Source of the DNA: Candidatus Fermentibacter sp.
GTDB taxonomy: Bacteria; Fermentibacterota; Fermentibacteria; Fermentibacterales; Fermentibacteraceae
Assembly: GCA_030373045.1 (NCBI GenBank)
Contig: JAUCPW010000059.1
Location: forward strand, 1 to 56,000
Length of the DNA: 56,000 nucleotides
Reading direction: 5' to 3'
Part shown: positions 26,161-34,716 of the stretch, piece by piece
How the letters are laid out: each line of letters begins with the position of its first letter
Position numbering within the stretch: the first letter of the stretch is position 1
Made by a program: the position numbers and the translations under genes
The notes under the pieces: generated by a model
Seen by the model: the letters and a program-made list of their open reading frames with translations, nothing else
Databases searched by the model: none
Told to the model about the DNA's origin: nothing

Positions 26161-26481
26161 ATGGATCGGAGGAAGCCCTGGATCCTGTTCACGTGCACAG
26201 GCAACTCCGCGGCGGGGACCGGGAGCGAGCGGTTCGAACCATTCCGCGGACTATCCCGAGGGCATAGCGAGGATCAGCCTGGCGATCGGCGAGAAGCCCC
26301 TCTCTCATCCGCTCGTCATGATACCCATCGCGGCCGCGAAGGTATGCTCGATGCTCGAGGATGCGATGAAGGGGCTGGTCGCGGGCTCGTCCACAACATC
26401 GAGCGCGCCGGCGACAGGATCGTCAACATCTGCGAACGCATCGCCTTCACGGCCACCGGGGAGCTCAGGGACCTGGACTAG
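26161..26481 (+). pseudogene. Decayed arsC/phoU composite fragment
   Basis: The first 17 codons read RRKPWILFTCTGNSA after the ATG, matching the start of thioredoxin-type arsenate reductase (phosphatase loop CTGNS), but the required arginine of CX5R is missing and the match ends. A shifted frame (26237-26380) then gives ADYPEGIARISLAIGEKPL and IPIAAAKVCSMLEDAM, a PhoU-repeat-like segment, and the first frame (26389-26481) resumes as HNIERAGDRIVNICER and a terminal FTATGELRDLD, matching PhoU's C-terminal ERxGD region. A middle PhoU section is absent. It looks like a deletion fusion of ars and pho genes with a frameshift, divergent to arsM. Confidence 0.6.
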
Positions 26482-26525
26482 CGTGCGGCGTTGTCCCTGC
26501 GGCCTTCATTGGTGAATATCACGGC

Positions 26526-27890
26526 ATGGCGAGTGAAACCATAAAGCGAGGCCTTCCGGGACTGCACCTGCTCGTAGTGGACGACGAGCCAGGGATCAGG
26601 AAGACCCTGACATACTGCCTCGAAGAGGACGGCCATTCCGTGGTGGCCGTCTCCTCCATCCCCCAGGCTCTGACTGAGGCGGCCAGGCGCCCCTTCGACG
26701 GCGCCTTCGTCGATATCAGGCTCGGCACCGGGAGCGGCCTCGACCTGATCCCGGCCCTGCTCGATGAGACGCCGGGGATGAAGATCATCGTCATCACCGC
26801 CTACGCATCGATAGAGACGGCGGTCCAGGCGATGAGGCTGGGTGCTGCCGACTACATCCCCAAGCCGTTCGGACCCGATCAGGTGAGGATGGCCATCCGC
26901 AGGGTCTCGGAGATGAAAGATCTCGAGGGAAGGATCCGCGACCTCTCCGAAGAGCTCTCCCGGCTGGCTCCGGAGGTGTCCTTCTCCACATCGAACCCCG
27001 CTATGAGGAGATGCCTGGAAACCGCTCACCAGGTGGCCTCGTCGGATGCCTCCGTGCTCCTGACAGGCGAGAGCGGAACCGGGAAATCCATCCTCGCCAA
27101 GGCGATCCATCTCTGGAGCCTGAGGTCCTCCGGGCCGTTCGTCCCCGTATCCTGCCCGTCCATACCGCCCGAACTGCTGGAGAGCGAGCTGTTCGGGCAC
27201 TCGAAGGGAGCCTTCACAGGAGCCGTGGGCGACAGCCCGGGCAGGATAGCCTCCGCCGAGAGGGGTACCCTGTTCCTGGACGAGATCGGCGACCTTCCGC
27301 CCCCCCTCCAGCCAAAGCTCCTGAGATTCCTTCAGGACCGTGAGTACGAGAGGGTCGGCGACTCGCGCACCCGTCGGGCGGATATCAGGATCATCTCCGC
27401 CACGAACTCCGACCTCGGGGCGGCCGCCGCGGCGGGAACGTTCAGGCAGGACCTCTACTACCGCCTGAATGTCATCGAGATCCGGATGCCGTCCCTCAGG
27501 GACAGGGTCGAGGACATCGTCCCGCTGGCCGGGATCATGCTGGGGCATTTCGGCTCCCTGAACCACAGGCGGGTGTCCGGCTTCTCGGACGAGGCGACGT
27601 GCGCTCTCCAAGCCCACAGCTGGCCCGGCAACCTGAGGGAACTGAGAAATGTCGTCGAGAGGGCGGTGATCCTTTCCAAGGGGGGCGTGATCGGAACCGA
27701 ACACCTGCATGGCCTCTCGGGCGGGCACCCCAGGGAGACGAGGCTAGGCGACCATCTCCCGATCGCCGACATCGAGGAGGAGCACATCAGGCGCGTCCTG
27801 GCCTCGACCCGCACGCTCTCCGAAGCTGCGAAGATCCTCGGGATCGACGAGACCACGCTCTGGCGGCGCAGGAAGAACTACAACATCTAG
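26526..27890 (+). CDS. NtrC-family sigma-54 response regulator
   Basis: A 454-residue activator with three domains: a receiver (about 12-130; acidic pair DDE, phospho-acceptor Asp63, switch Thr in ITAYAS, KPF lysine), an AAA+ sigma-54 domain (about 150-385; Walker A GESGTGKS at 181-188, GAFTGA loop at 228-233, Walker B TLFLDEIGD, R-finger RRADIR) and a Fis-type helix-turn-helix (LSEAAKILGIDETTLWRRRK). It binds upstream sites and remodels sigma-54 polymerase to open promoters. The next operon starts with a good sigma-54 promoter, so it is the likely target. Its own kinase is not adjacent unless it is the HAMP kinase downstream. Confidence 0.93.
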   Translation: MASETIKRGLPGLHLLVVDDEPGIRKTLTYCLEEDGHSVVAVSSIPQALTEAARRPFDGAFVDIRLGTGSGLDLIPALLDETPGMKIIVITAYASIETAVQAMRLGAADYIPKPFGPDQVRMAIRRVSEMKDLEGRIRDLSEELSRLAPEVSFSTSNPAMRRCLETAHQVASSDASVLLTGESGTGKSILAKAIHLWSLRSSGPFVPVSCPSIPPELLESELFGHSKGAFTGAVGDSPGRIASAERGTLFLDEIGDLPPPLQPKLLRFLQDREYERVGDSRTRRADIRIISATNSDLGAAAAAGTFRQDLYYRLNVIEIRMPSLRDRVEDIVPLAGIMLGHFGSLNHRRVSGFSDEATCALQAHSWPGNLRELRNVVERAVILSKGGVIGTEHLHGLSGGHPRETRLGDHLPIADIEEEHIRRVLASTRTLSEAAKILGIDETTLWRRRKNYNI

Positions 27891-27998
27891 CAGCCCCTGC
27901 AATCTGCAATGATCCCGACATCCCTCCATTTCATCCCGCAATGGCCGGCCTTCGCTCCGCTCGATGCCGAGCCTCTCCAGTACTGAATTCCAAGGGGA

Positions 27999-28014
27999 TG
28001 GCACGCTTCCTGCT
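27999..28014 (+). promoter_or_regulatory. Sigma-54 (-24/-12) promoter
   Basis: TGGCACG (27999-28005), four bases, then CTGCT (28010-28014): the -24 GG and -12 GC are invariant and correctly spaced, with one mismatch (C for T) in the TTGCT block. It lies 23 bases before the histidine kinase ATG and just after the gene for a GAFTGA-containing sigma-54 activator, which strongly supports its use. Confidence 0.7.
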
Positions 28015-28036
28015 TATCGAAGACCGGGAGGCAGTC

Positions 28037-29884
28037 ATGAATCTCAGACGGAAGATGCTGCTCGGATACGGCTTCGCCTTCGCAATGCTCGCCCTGGTGA
28101 TGGGATGGTCCGTCGAGCGTCTCTCGGCGCTCGGCAGGGCTTCCGACAGCATACTGCAGCAGAACTACAGGAGCATCGACGCCTCCTGGAGGATGCGGGA
28201 AGCCCTGCACAGGCAGGACGAGGCCCTTCTCTCGAACAAATCGGGGTTCCCGGGGCGGGAAGCCTGCTTCACCCTGGCGGAGGCCGACTTCCTGTTCTGG
28301 CTCGGAAGGGCCCGCGACAATATCACCGTTCCCGGCGAGGACTCGGTGGTCGCACGGATCTCGGTCCTGTACCCGGTTTATCTCGACTCCTGCGAGTCCT
28401 TCGGACGGATGCCCGCCGGCCAGGGGCTTCCTGCGCGGTTCGCCGGCACGGTCGCCCCGGTGTCGGCCGGGCTCGATTCGACGCTGGGCGCGCTGCTCTC
28501 GCTCAACCAGCAGGCGATGTATGAAGCGAGCATACGGGCTTCGGCTATGGCGGGCAGCGGATCCAGGTCCACGATGATCATCGGAGGGTTCGGGCTGGCA
28601 TTCGGGATCGCGTTCAGCATCCTGCTTTCGGGCAGGATACTCAGGCCCCTCTACCAGACCATCGCCGCCGCCCGCAGACTGGCCGCGGGAGACTACGAGA
28701 GCAGGGTTCCCGGAGGAGGATCAGACGAACTGGGCTCTCTCGCGGCCGAGTTCAACACGATGGCCGGGGCGCTAGAGAAGTTCGAGTCGATGCACGTGGA
28801 CAGGATGCTCTCGGAGAAGTCCAAGACCGAAGCCATCCTGAACGGGATAGACGACGGGATAATCCTGGTCGATCCCGACCTCCGCGTGCAGGACATGAAT
28901 CCGGCAGCCTCGTCGATGCTCGGAGCCACATGGACGGAACACTCGAGGAGGCCGCACCTCTCCGAACTCATACACGACGAGAGCCTGCTCTCCGAGGCGG
29001 CAAGAGTCCTGGACGGTTCAGAACCAGGCGTTCTGACAGAGGATGAGCGGATCATCGGGATCGACAGGAACGGTGTGAAGCTGTTCCTCCTTGTGTCGGC
29101 CATCCCGCTCGAGCATTCCGGGAGTTCGATCCCGGGATGCGTGGTCGTGCTCCGGGATGTCACCCGGGCCCGGGAGATCGACAGGATGAAGAGCGAGTTC
29201 GTGATGGCGGCCGCGCACGAGCTGCGCACGCCTGTCACGAGCATCGGGATGAGCATCGATCTCCTCGGCGACCATTGCAGGGCTGATCTGGGGCCGAGGG
29301 AGAGGGAGCTCCTGGAAGCCGCACACGACGAGGCCCACAGGTTGAAGGCCCTGATCGGAGACCTCCTCGACCTGTCCCGCATGGAGGCAGGCCGGATAGA
29401 TCTCGAGATCGAGACGGTGCCGGTGCAGCTCCTGTTCGAGAGGATCAGGGGGATCTACGAGGGGCAGCTCGACAGGAAGGGCTCGACGATCTCGACTGGC
29501 GTGACCGAGCCCGGTCTGGCCGTGAGCGCCGATCCCGGCAAGATCTCCTGGGTGCTCTCGAATCTGGTTTCCAATGCGCTCAGGTACATCCCGGAGGGTT
29601 CGGGGCGCATAAGCATCGACGCGAAGAGGGCGGGGGATGACGTCATCCTCTCTGTGTCGGACAACGGCCCGGGGATACCGCTCGAGCGCCAGACAGGGAT
29701 CTTCCAGAAATTCGTGCATTTCGAGGTACAGGACAAGGCGGGGGGGTCCGGCCTCGGTCTCGCGATCTGCAGGGAGGTCGTCAGGGCTTCGGGAGGCACC
29801 ATCTGGGTCGAATCGGAGCCCGGGGAGGGCGCGGTATTCTCTTTCACCCTCCCGGCATCCCCGGGGAAAGGAGGACATGCATGA
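28037..29884 (+). CDS. Membrane sensor histidine kinase (HAMP-PAS-HisKA-HATPase)
   Basis: A 615-residue kinase. TM1 lies at about 8-24, a periplasmic four-helix-type sensor follows to about 175, TM2 is near 178-200, and a HAMP domain (SGRILRPLYQTIAAARRLAAGDY) follows. A PAS-like domain (ILNGIDDGIILVDPD to VVLRDVT) precedes HisKA, with His394 in AAHELRTPVTS, and a HATPase domain with NLVSNALRY, DNGPGIP and GSGLGLAI. The ATG at 28037 has GGGAGG upstream; a longer ORF runs through the previous gene and was discarded. Its stop overlaps the response regulator start (ATGA). It likely senses a signal relevant to potassium or envelope state and phosphorylates the coupled regulator. Confidence 0.9.
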   Translation: MNLRRKMLLGYGFAFAMLALVMGWSVERLSALGRASDSILQQNYRSIDASWRMREALHRQDEALLSNKSGFPGREACFTLAEADFLFWLGRARDNITVPGEDSVVARISVLYPVYLDSCESFGRMPAGQGLPARFAGTVAPVSAGLDSTLGALLSLNQQAMYEASIRASAMAGSGSRSTMIIGGFGLAFGIAFSILLSGRILRPLYQTIAAARRLAAGDYESRVPGGGSDELGSLAAEFNTMAGALEKFESMHVDRMLSEKSKTEAILNGIDDGIILVDPDLRVQDMNPAASSMLGATWTEHSRRPHLSELIHDESLLSEAARVLDGSEPGVLTEDERIIGIDRNGVKLFLLVSAIPLEHSGSSIPGCVVVLRDVTRAREIDRMKSEFVMAAAHELRTPVTSIGMSIDLLGDHCRADLGPRERELLEAAHDEAHRLKALIGDLLDLSRMEAGRIDLEIETVPVQLLFERIRGIYEGQLDRKGSTISTGVTEPGLAVSADPGKISWVLSNLVSNALRYIPEGSGRISIDAKRAGDDVILSVSDNGPGIPLERQTGIFQKFVHFEVQDKAGGSGLGLAICREVVRASGGTIWVESEPGEGAVFSFTLPASPGKGGHA

Positions 29885-30507
29885 GCAGGCGGTCCGCCCT
29901 CGTGATCGACGACGAGAAGTCGATCAGGATCTCGCTGGGAAGGGCGCTCGAGGACATGGGTCTCGAAGTGCATCATGCCGCTACCGGCGAGGAAGGTCTG
30001 GAAAAGGTGCGCGACCGACTCTTCGCGATCGCCTTCCTCGATCTGAAACTCCCTGGCATTGAGGGACTCGAGGTCCTCGAGAGGATCATGACCCTCGAAG
30101 CACATCCCCCTGTCGTGATCATCTCCGCCCACGGCACGCTCGATTCGGCTGTCGCGGCGATGAGGTTCGGCGCCGCGGACTTCCTCCAGAAACCCTTCAG
30201 TCTGGAGGAGGTGAGGTCTGTCGTCGAAGAGGTGCTGGCCCGAGACGATCTCGAGGAAGGGTCAACGGACTATTCGAGTCTCCTCGGCCTCGCAAGGAAG
30301 GCGATAACGCGGAGGGACTTCGACTCGGCCGAGATGTTCGCATCCAGGGCCATTTCGGTCGATGCGTCCAGACCGGAGGCCTATGCATTGCTTGGATCGA
30401 TCATAGAGGTGCGGGGCGACCGGCAGAGGGCCATGAAGATGTACCGGGCCGCCCTGGACATGGATCCCGGCTACGGACCGGCCAGGGCCGGCTACGAGGG
30501 GATCTAG
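29881..30507 (+). CDS. Response regulator with TPR-like C-terminus
   Basis: A 208-residue protein. The receiver (about 1-125) has the acidic pair DDE, phospho-acceptor Asp54 in AFLDLKLPG, switch Ser in IISAHG and KPF lysine. The C-terminal part (about 135-208) is helical and repeat-like (DFDSAEMFASRAISVDASRPEAYALLG then DRQRAMKMYRAALDMDPGYG), i.e. about two TPRs rather than a DNA-binding domain, so output is probably by protein-protein contact. It overlaps the kinase stop by four bases and precedes the trk genes by 38 bases. Confidence 0.85.
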   Translation: MSRRSALVIDDEKSIRISLGRALEDMGLEVHHAATGEEGLEKVRDRLFAIAFLDLKLPGIEGLEVLERIMTLEAHPPVVIISAHGTLDSAVAAMRFGAADFLQKPFSLEEVRSVVEEVLARDDLEEGSTDYSSLLGLARKAITRRDFDSAEMFASRAISVDASRPEAYALLGSIIEVRGDRQRAMKMYRAALDMDPGYGPARAGYEGI

Positions 30508-30545
30508 CCGGCTGCGTTTCCGCACGATCCAGGACTGGAGATGTC

Positions 30546-30968
30546 ATGTACGTGGTGATCGCAGGATGCGGTACCCTCGGGCGCCGCCTCGCCGAGGAAC
30601 TCAGCGGCAGAGGGGACGAAGTGGTGGTCCTCGACCGCGACCAGAAGGCGCTCGCAGCCCTGTCGCCGGAGTTCGGAGGATTCACGGTGGAGGGGGACGC
30701 CTCCGACGCTGCCACTCTGTCGAGAGTGAAGCTGTCCCGTGCCGATCTCGCAGTGGCTGCTACCGACGACGACAATGCGAACCTCTTCTTCGCGCAGGCT
30801 GCGCGATACGTCCACTCCGTGCCCAGGACGGTCGCGAGGGTGCACGACCCGGCGAGGGAGGCCGTGTTCAGGCGTCTCGGGGTCGAGACGGTCTGCCCTA
30901 CGGCAGCCGCCGCCGACAGGATGTCCTGCCTGATACACTCCGTATCGGATAGCAGGCCCGAAGCATGA
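30546..30968 (+). CDS. TrkA-type RCK_N potassium channel regulator
   Basis: A 140-residue single RCK_N domain: the Rossmann motif GCGTLGRRLAEEL (8-20), acidic VVVLDRD at strand 2, and VEGDAS and DLAVAATDDDNAN for the nucleotide edge. There is no RCK_C domain, in contrast to the next gene. TrkA-type proteins bind NAD(H) or ATP and gate TrkH from the cytoplasm. The ATG has GGAG upstream. Its last codons overlap the next trkA-like start (ATGA), so the subunits should be made together. Confidence 0.85.
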   Translation: MYVVIAGCGTLGRRLAEELSGRGDEVVVLDRDQKALAALSPEFGGFTVEGDASDAATLSRVKLSRADLAVAATDDDNANLFFAQAARYVHSVPRTVARVHDPAREAVFRRLGVETVCPTAAAADRMSCLIHSVSDSRPEA

Positions 30969-31642
30969 AGGTCCTCATCGCCGGCGCGACGGCTTCGCTC
31001 AGACCGCTCTGCCAGTCGTTCATGTCCAAGGGATGGCACGTGATCGCCGTCCATGCCGACCCCGGGCAGTGTGAGAGGCTGTCCAGGGATTCGAGGGCTC
31101 TCGTCGTCTGCGGCGACCCCTCGTCGCCGGAGGTCCTCGAGGATGCCGGGGTGCGCGACTGCGACGCCCTTGTGGCGGCTACGGCCAGCGACAGCGACAA
31201 CCTCGCGGTCTGTCAGATCGGGGCGTCGGAGTTCGGAGTCCGCAACACGCTCGCTCTCGTCAACACCCCCGGCAACGAGGAGGTCTTCGAGAAGCTCGGG
31301 ATAAGGTCCTTCTCCTCGAATGCGGCCATCGCGACGCTGATCCAGCAGATGGCCGACCTGGAGGAGATAACGGGCATCGGGGCCCTGGCCGACGGCAGGG
31401 TGCAGATCGCCGAACTCCGCATCCAGTCGGGCTGGCCATGCGTGGGTGTTCCGCTCAGAGACCTGGGGATGCCGGCCGGAAGCCTCGTCGCCGCATTGCT
31501 GAGGAGCGACGAGGCGATCATCCCCTCCGGTGACAGCTTCATGCTCCCTGGCGACCGCGTGATCTTGCTCGCGACCTCCACTTCCTACGGTCCCGCCATC
31601 GGGAAGCTGTCCGGGCCGGATGCCGGAGGTCCGGCGGAGTGA
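30965..31642 (+). CDS. TrkA-type RCK_N/RCK_C potassium channel regulator
   Basis: A 225-residue protein with an RCK_N domain (about 1-120) and an RCK_C domain (about 140-215). The nucleotide-binding loop is degenerate: GATASLRPLC replaces GxGxxG, so this subunit may not bind NAD(H) well, while the companion protein has an intact loop. The pair therefore resembles a split TrkA in which one half binds ligand and the other contributes RCK_C. The GTG of trkH overlaps its stop by four bases (GTGA). Confidence 0.8.
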   Translation: MKVLIAGATASLRPLCQSFMSKGWHVIAVHADPGQCERLSRDSRALVVCGDPSSPEVLEDAGVRDCDALVAATASDSDNLAVCQIGASEFGVRNTLALVNTPGNEEVFEKLGIRSFSSNAAIATLIQQMADLEEITGIGALADGRVQIAELRIQSGWPCVGVPLRDLGMPAGSLVAALLRSDEAIIPSGDSFMLPGDRVILLATSTSYGPAIGKLSGPDAGGPAE

Positions 31643-33135
31643 TCGACAGAAGTCATCTGCTCCGCCGGTACGGGGCGATGCTGGCTTCGGCCGGTTTCGT
31701 CTGCTACGTCGCCGGGCTCCTGATGACCACCCCTCTGGCTGCCCTGCTCTTCTGGCCCGGGGAGTCCTGGACCGCAGGGGCTTTCCTCGTTCCCGGGCTC
31801 TCACTCGCCGTGGCGGGTTTCACATGCTGGAGGCTTCTCCGCAGCAGGGAGATGATGACCCTGACCGTCTCCGAGGGCAGCGTAGTCGTCGTGACGAGCT
31901 GGGCGGCCGTCTGCACGGTCTCGGCCCTTCCGCTGATGTCCGCTGCCGGACTCGATTTCACCCAGGCCGTCTTCGAGAGCGTCAGCGGCTGGACGACCAC
32001 CGGGCTGACCGTGGTGGATCTCCCGGCGGCGACCCACACTGTCCATCTCTGGCGCGGGATCATGCAGTTCGCCGGGGGAGCGGGTCTGGCGGTGATCCTC
32101 CTCTCGGCGATGTCGGGTCCGATGGGGGCTTCGGTGACGGCCGCCGAGGGCAGAGACCTGCTCGTCCCCCATGTGAAGAGGTCTGCGCGCCTGGTGATGA
32201 CTCTCTACTCGGGCTACGCGGTCGCCGGGATCGCCGCCTTCCGCCTGGCGGGAATGGATCCCTTCGATTCGGTGATCCACACCTTCGCCGCAATCTCCAC
32301 CGGCGGATTCTCAACGCACGTCGAGAACATCGGCTACTTCGACTCGCCTGCCGTCGAGGCGGTCGCGATAGCGCTGATGATCCTCGGGAACCTCAACTTC
32401 GTAACGGCCTGGGCACTCGCGCGGGCGGACGCCAGGAGCTTCTGGCGCAGCGGCGAGATCAGGCTCTCGGCCCTCCTTATCCCTCTCTGTGCGGTCCTCC
32501 TGTTCGTGTTCACCTGCGCCGGGGTGTACCCGAGCCTCGGCAAGTCGTTGAGAGTGGCAGTTTTCGAGACCGTTACGGCCCTCACGACCACAGGCTTCTC
32601 TACCGTGAGCTACGCGGACTGGAACGGTTTCGGGGTCCTCGTCCTGATCGTCCTCATGCTCGTGGGCGGAGGCACCTGCTCCACTGCAGGCGGCATCAAG
32701 CAGTTCAGGATCTATGCCCTGTGGAGGTCGGTCCTCTGGGATCTGAGGAGAGCTCTCATGCCTTCCCGCGCCGTCCAGAAGCGGGCTCTACTCGAAACCG
32801 GTGCGGAGGTCCACATATCCGACGAGAGGCTGAGGCAGATCGGGACATTCGTGTTCCTGTACCTGGTTCTCTTCTTCACGGGTTCGGCGGTCATCATGGC
32901 TCAGGGTTTCGGCTTCAGGGAGTCCCTCTTCGAGTTCGCATCCTCGCTGGGCACGGTCGGGGCGTCGATTGGGCTGACGTCGCCGGGTCTGCCGGAAGGC
33001 GTGCTCTGGACCATGACCGCAGGGATGTTCCTGGGCAGGCTGGAGATCTTCATCGTGCTGGCCGGCTTCTCGAAGATGATCAGGGATGCGGCGGGGCTGG
33101 CCTCGGGAGGCCGCGGGAGGCCGCACCGGGGCTGA
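31639..33135 (+). CDS. trkH: TrkH-type potassium uptake pore
   Basis: A 498-residue membrane protein of the TrkH/KtrB superfamily. Four pore-loop filters are readable in order: TTTGLT, ISTGGFST, TTTGFST and GTVGASIG, each after a hydrophobic helix, as expected for four M1-P-M2 repeats. It imports potassium with the two TrkA-like gating subunits encoded just upstream. GTG start. The 3' end overlaps the convergent antiporter gene by 56 bases. Confidence 0.92.
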   Translation: MIDRSHLLRRYGAMLASAGFVCYVAGLLMTTPLAALLFWPGESWTAGAFLVPGLSLAVAGFTCWRLLRSREMMTLTVSEGSVVVVTSWAAVCTVSALPLMSAAGLDFTQAVFESVSGWTTTGLTVVDLPAATHTVHLWRGIMQFAGGAGLAVILLSAMSGPMGASVTAAEGRDLLVPHVKRSARLVMTLYSGYAVAGIAAFRLAGMDPFDSVIHTFAAISTGGFSTHVENIGYFDSPAVEAVAIALMILGNLNFVTAWALARADARSFWRSGEIRLSALLIPLCAVLLFVFTCAGVYPSLGKSLRVAVFETVTALTTTGFSTVSYADWNGFGVLVLIVLMLVGGGTCSTAGGIKQFRIYALWRSVLWDLRRALMPSRAVQKRALLETGAEVHISDERLRQIGTFVFLYLVLFFTGSAVIMAQGFGFRESLFEFASSLGTVGASIGLTSPGLPEGVLWTMTAGMFLGRLEIFIVLAGFSKMIRDAAGLASGGRGRPHRG

Positions 33136-34591
33136 CGCCCGGCCTGTCCCAGGGGTGGTGCCGCGTCAGGAGCTGGAGCACCGGTGTGGTCAGGAAAGTC
33201 GTGAACAGGGCCATGATCACAAGCATCGCGAAGAGCTGCGGAGTGATGACCCTCAGGTCGAGCCCGATGTTGAGCACGATCAGCTCGACCAGCCCGCGGG
33301 TGTTCATCAGGATGCCTAGCGCCGAGGAATCGCGCCAGCCCAGCCCGGAAAACCTCGCCGCCAGCATCGATCCCCCGAACTTCCCGAGGCACGCCACGGC
33401 GATGATGGCCGCGCATATCATCCAGGCCGTGCCTCCGCTCACGAGCCCGATCTGCGTGCGGAGCCCGGTGTAGGCGAAGAAGGCCGGCAGGAAGAGCACC
33501 GACACTATCCCCTCGATGTTCCCCTTGAGCTCGCGTGCGGCCTTCGAATCGCAGGGGATGACGGCCCCCAGCAGGAACGCCCCGAACAGGGCATGTATCC
33601 CGATCAGCTCTGTGGAGATGGCCGAGAGCAGCATCGCGGCGAAGATGATCGCAAGGCCGCTGCGTGTGAGTCTTCCGGATCGCTCGAGATAGGGCAGGAG
33701 CCGGCGCCTCACCAGGGGGGCAATCACCGCCATGACGATGACCACGAACGAGATGGTGAACGCCAGGGTGCGGACCGCCGACATCGCCTGCGCCTGGGCC
33801 ACGCTGACCACGAAGGCGAGGAGGCACCATGCAGTAGCGTCGTCTATGGCGGCACAAGTGAGCGACAGCGCCCCCATGCGGGTCCGGCACAGGTCGAGAT
33901 CGGTGAGTATGCGGGCGAGCACCGGGAAGGCCGTCACCGACATCGACACGCCCAGGAACAGAGCGAACACGGTGAACGGCACGTCACCGGGTGACAGCAG
34001 GGGGTAGATCGCCAGCGACAGCGCCGAACCCAGAACGAAGGGCACCAGTATGCTCGCGTGCGAGATCATCAGAGTCGGATGCCCGTTGTCCGAAACGTGC
34101 CGCAGGTCGAGCTCGAGTCCCACCATGAACATGTAGAGGATCACGCCTAGCTGTGCGATGACGTTGATGAAGGGCGTGACTTCCCCCGGGAAGAGTGCGG
34201 CGGAAACACCGGGAGCGATCCTGCCGAGGAGGGATGGCCCGAGGATTATGCCGCCAACGATCTCTCCGATGACGGTCGGCTGCTTCATCAGGTTGAAGAG
34301 GAATCCCGTGACGCGGGCCGTGATGATGATGACGGTCAGGGCGAGGAGCACGTGGAAGAGCATGTCCGCATCCGGGGGCACAAGGACGGTAGAAGCCGGG
34401 AGGCCGATGTCGGGCAGCGCAGTAAGCCTCTCGCCCCGGTCACGTATCAGCAGAAAGGCGGCGATGCCTGCCGCTATCATCAGCGCGTAGACGCCCGCCA
34501 TCCTCGCACGGCCTCGGCGGTTCCGGCGGTCTGTCGCTCTTCCCGGGGCCTGCTCGGCCATCCCGTCATCTCCCTGCCGGCCGGTCACCAT
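33080..34591 (-). CDS. CPA2-type sodium(potassium)/proton antiporter
   Basis: A 503-residue membrane protein with about 13 hydrophobic segments. Features of the CPA2 (KefB/GerN-like) family include QPTVIGEIVGGIILGPSLLG after the second segment, GLELDL, the ion-binding AIDDATAW, and the carboxylate-proximal LLSAISTELIGIHALFGAFLLGAVIP. There is no C-terminal RCK domain. It probably exchanges protons for sodium or potassium, complementing the adjacent Trk uptake system. ATG at 34591 is chosen over 34561 since a GAGAGGGG site precedes it; either is possible. Its 3' end overlaps trkH. Confidence 0.85.
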   Translation of the reverse strand: MVTGRQGDDGMAEQAPGRATDRRNRRGRARMAGVYALMIAAGIAAFLLIRDRGERLTALPDIGLPASTVLVPPDADMLFHVLLALTVIIITARVTGFLFNLMKQPTVIGEIVGGIILGPSLLGRIAPGVSAALFPGEVTPFINVIAQLGVILYMFMVGLELDLRHVSDNGHPTLMISHASILVPFVLGSALSLAIYPLLSPGDVPFTVFALFLGVSMSVTAFPVLARILTDLDLCRTRMGALSLTCAAIDDATAWCLLAFVVSVAQAQAMSAVRTLAFTISFVVIVMAVIAPLVRRRLLPYLERSGRLTRSGLAIIFAAMLLSAISTELIGIHALFGAFLLGAVIPCDSKAARELKGNIEGIVSVLFLPAFFAYTGLRTQIGLVSGGTAWMICAAIIAVACLGKFGGSMLAARFSGLGWRDSSALGILMNTRGLVELIVLNIGLDLRVITPQLFAMLVIMALFTTFLTTPVLQLLTRHHPWDRPGVSPGAASRGLPRPAPPHP

Positions 34592-34716
34592 CCTGCCCCT
34601 CTCTTCATAACCGCTGACGATGACGGATCGCAAAGGAAAGGACAAGTCCGGAAGCCGTACCCCGCCGATCTCCCGGAGGATCCGGTCCGGCCGTATACTC
34701 GCCTCGGAGGTGGAGG

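Noticed and set aside
31028-31050. Second TGGCACG match as a sigma-54 promoter
   Set aside because: It lies inside the second trkA-like gene and is not followed by the -12 GC block.
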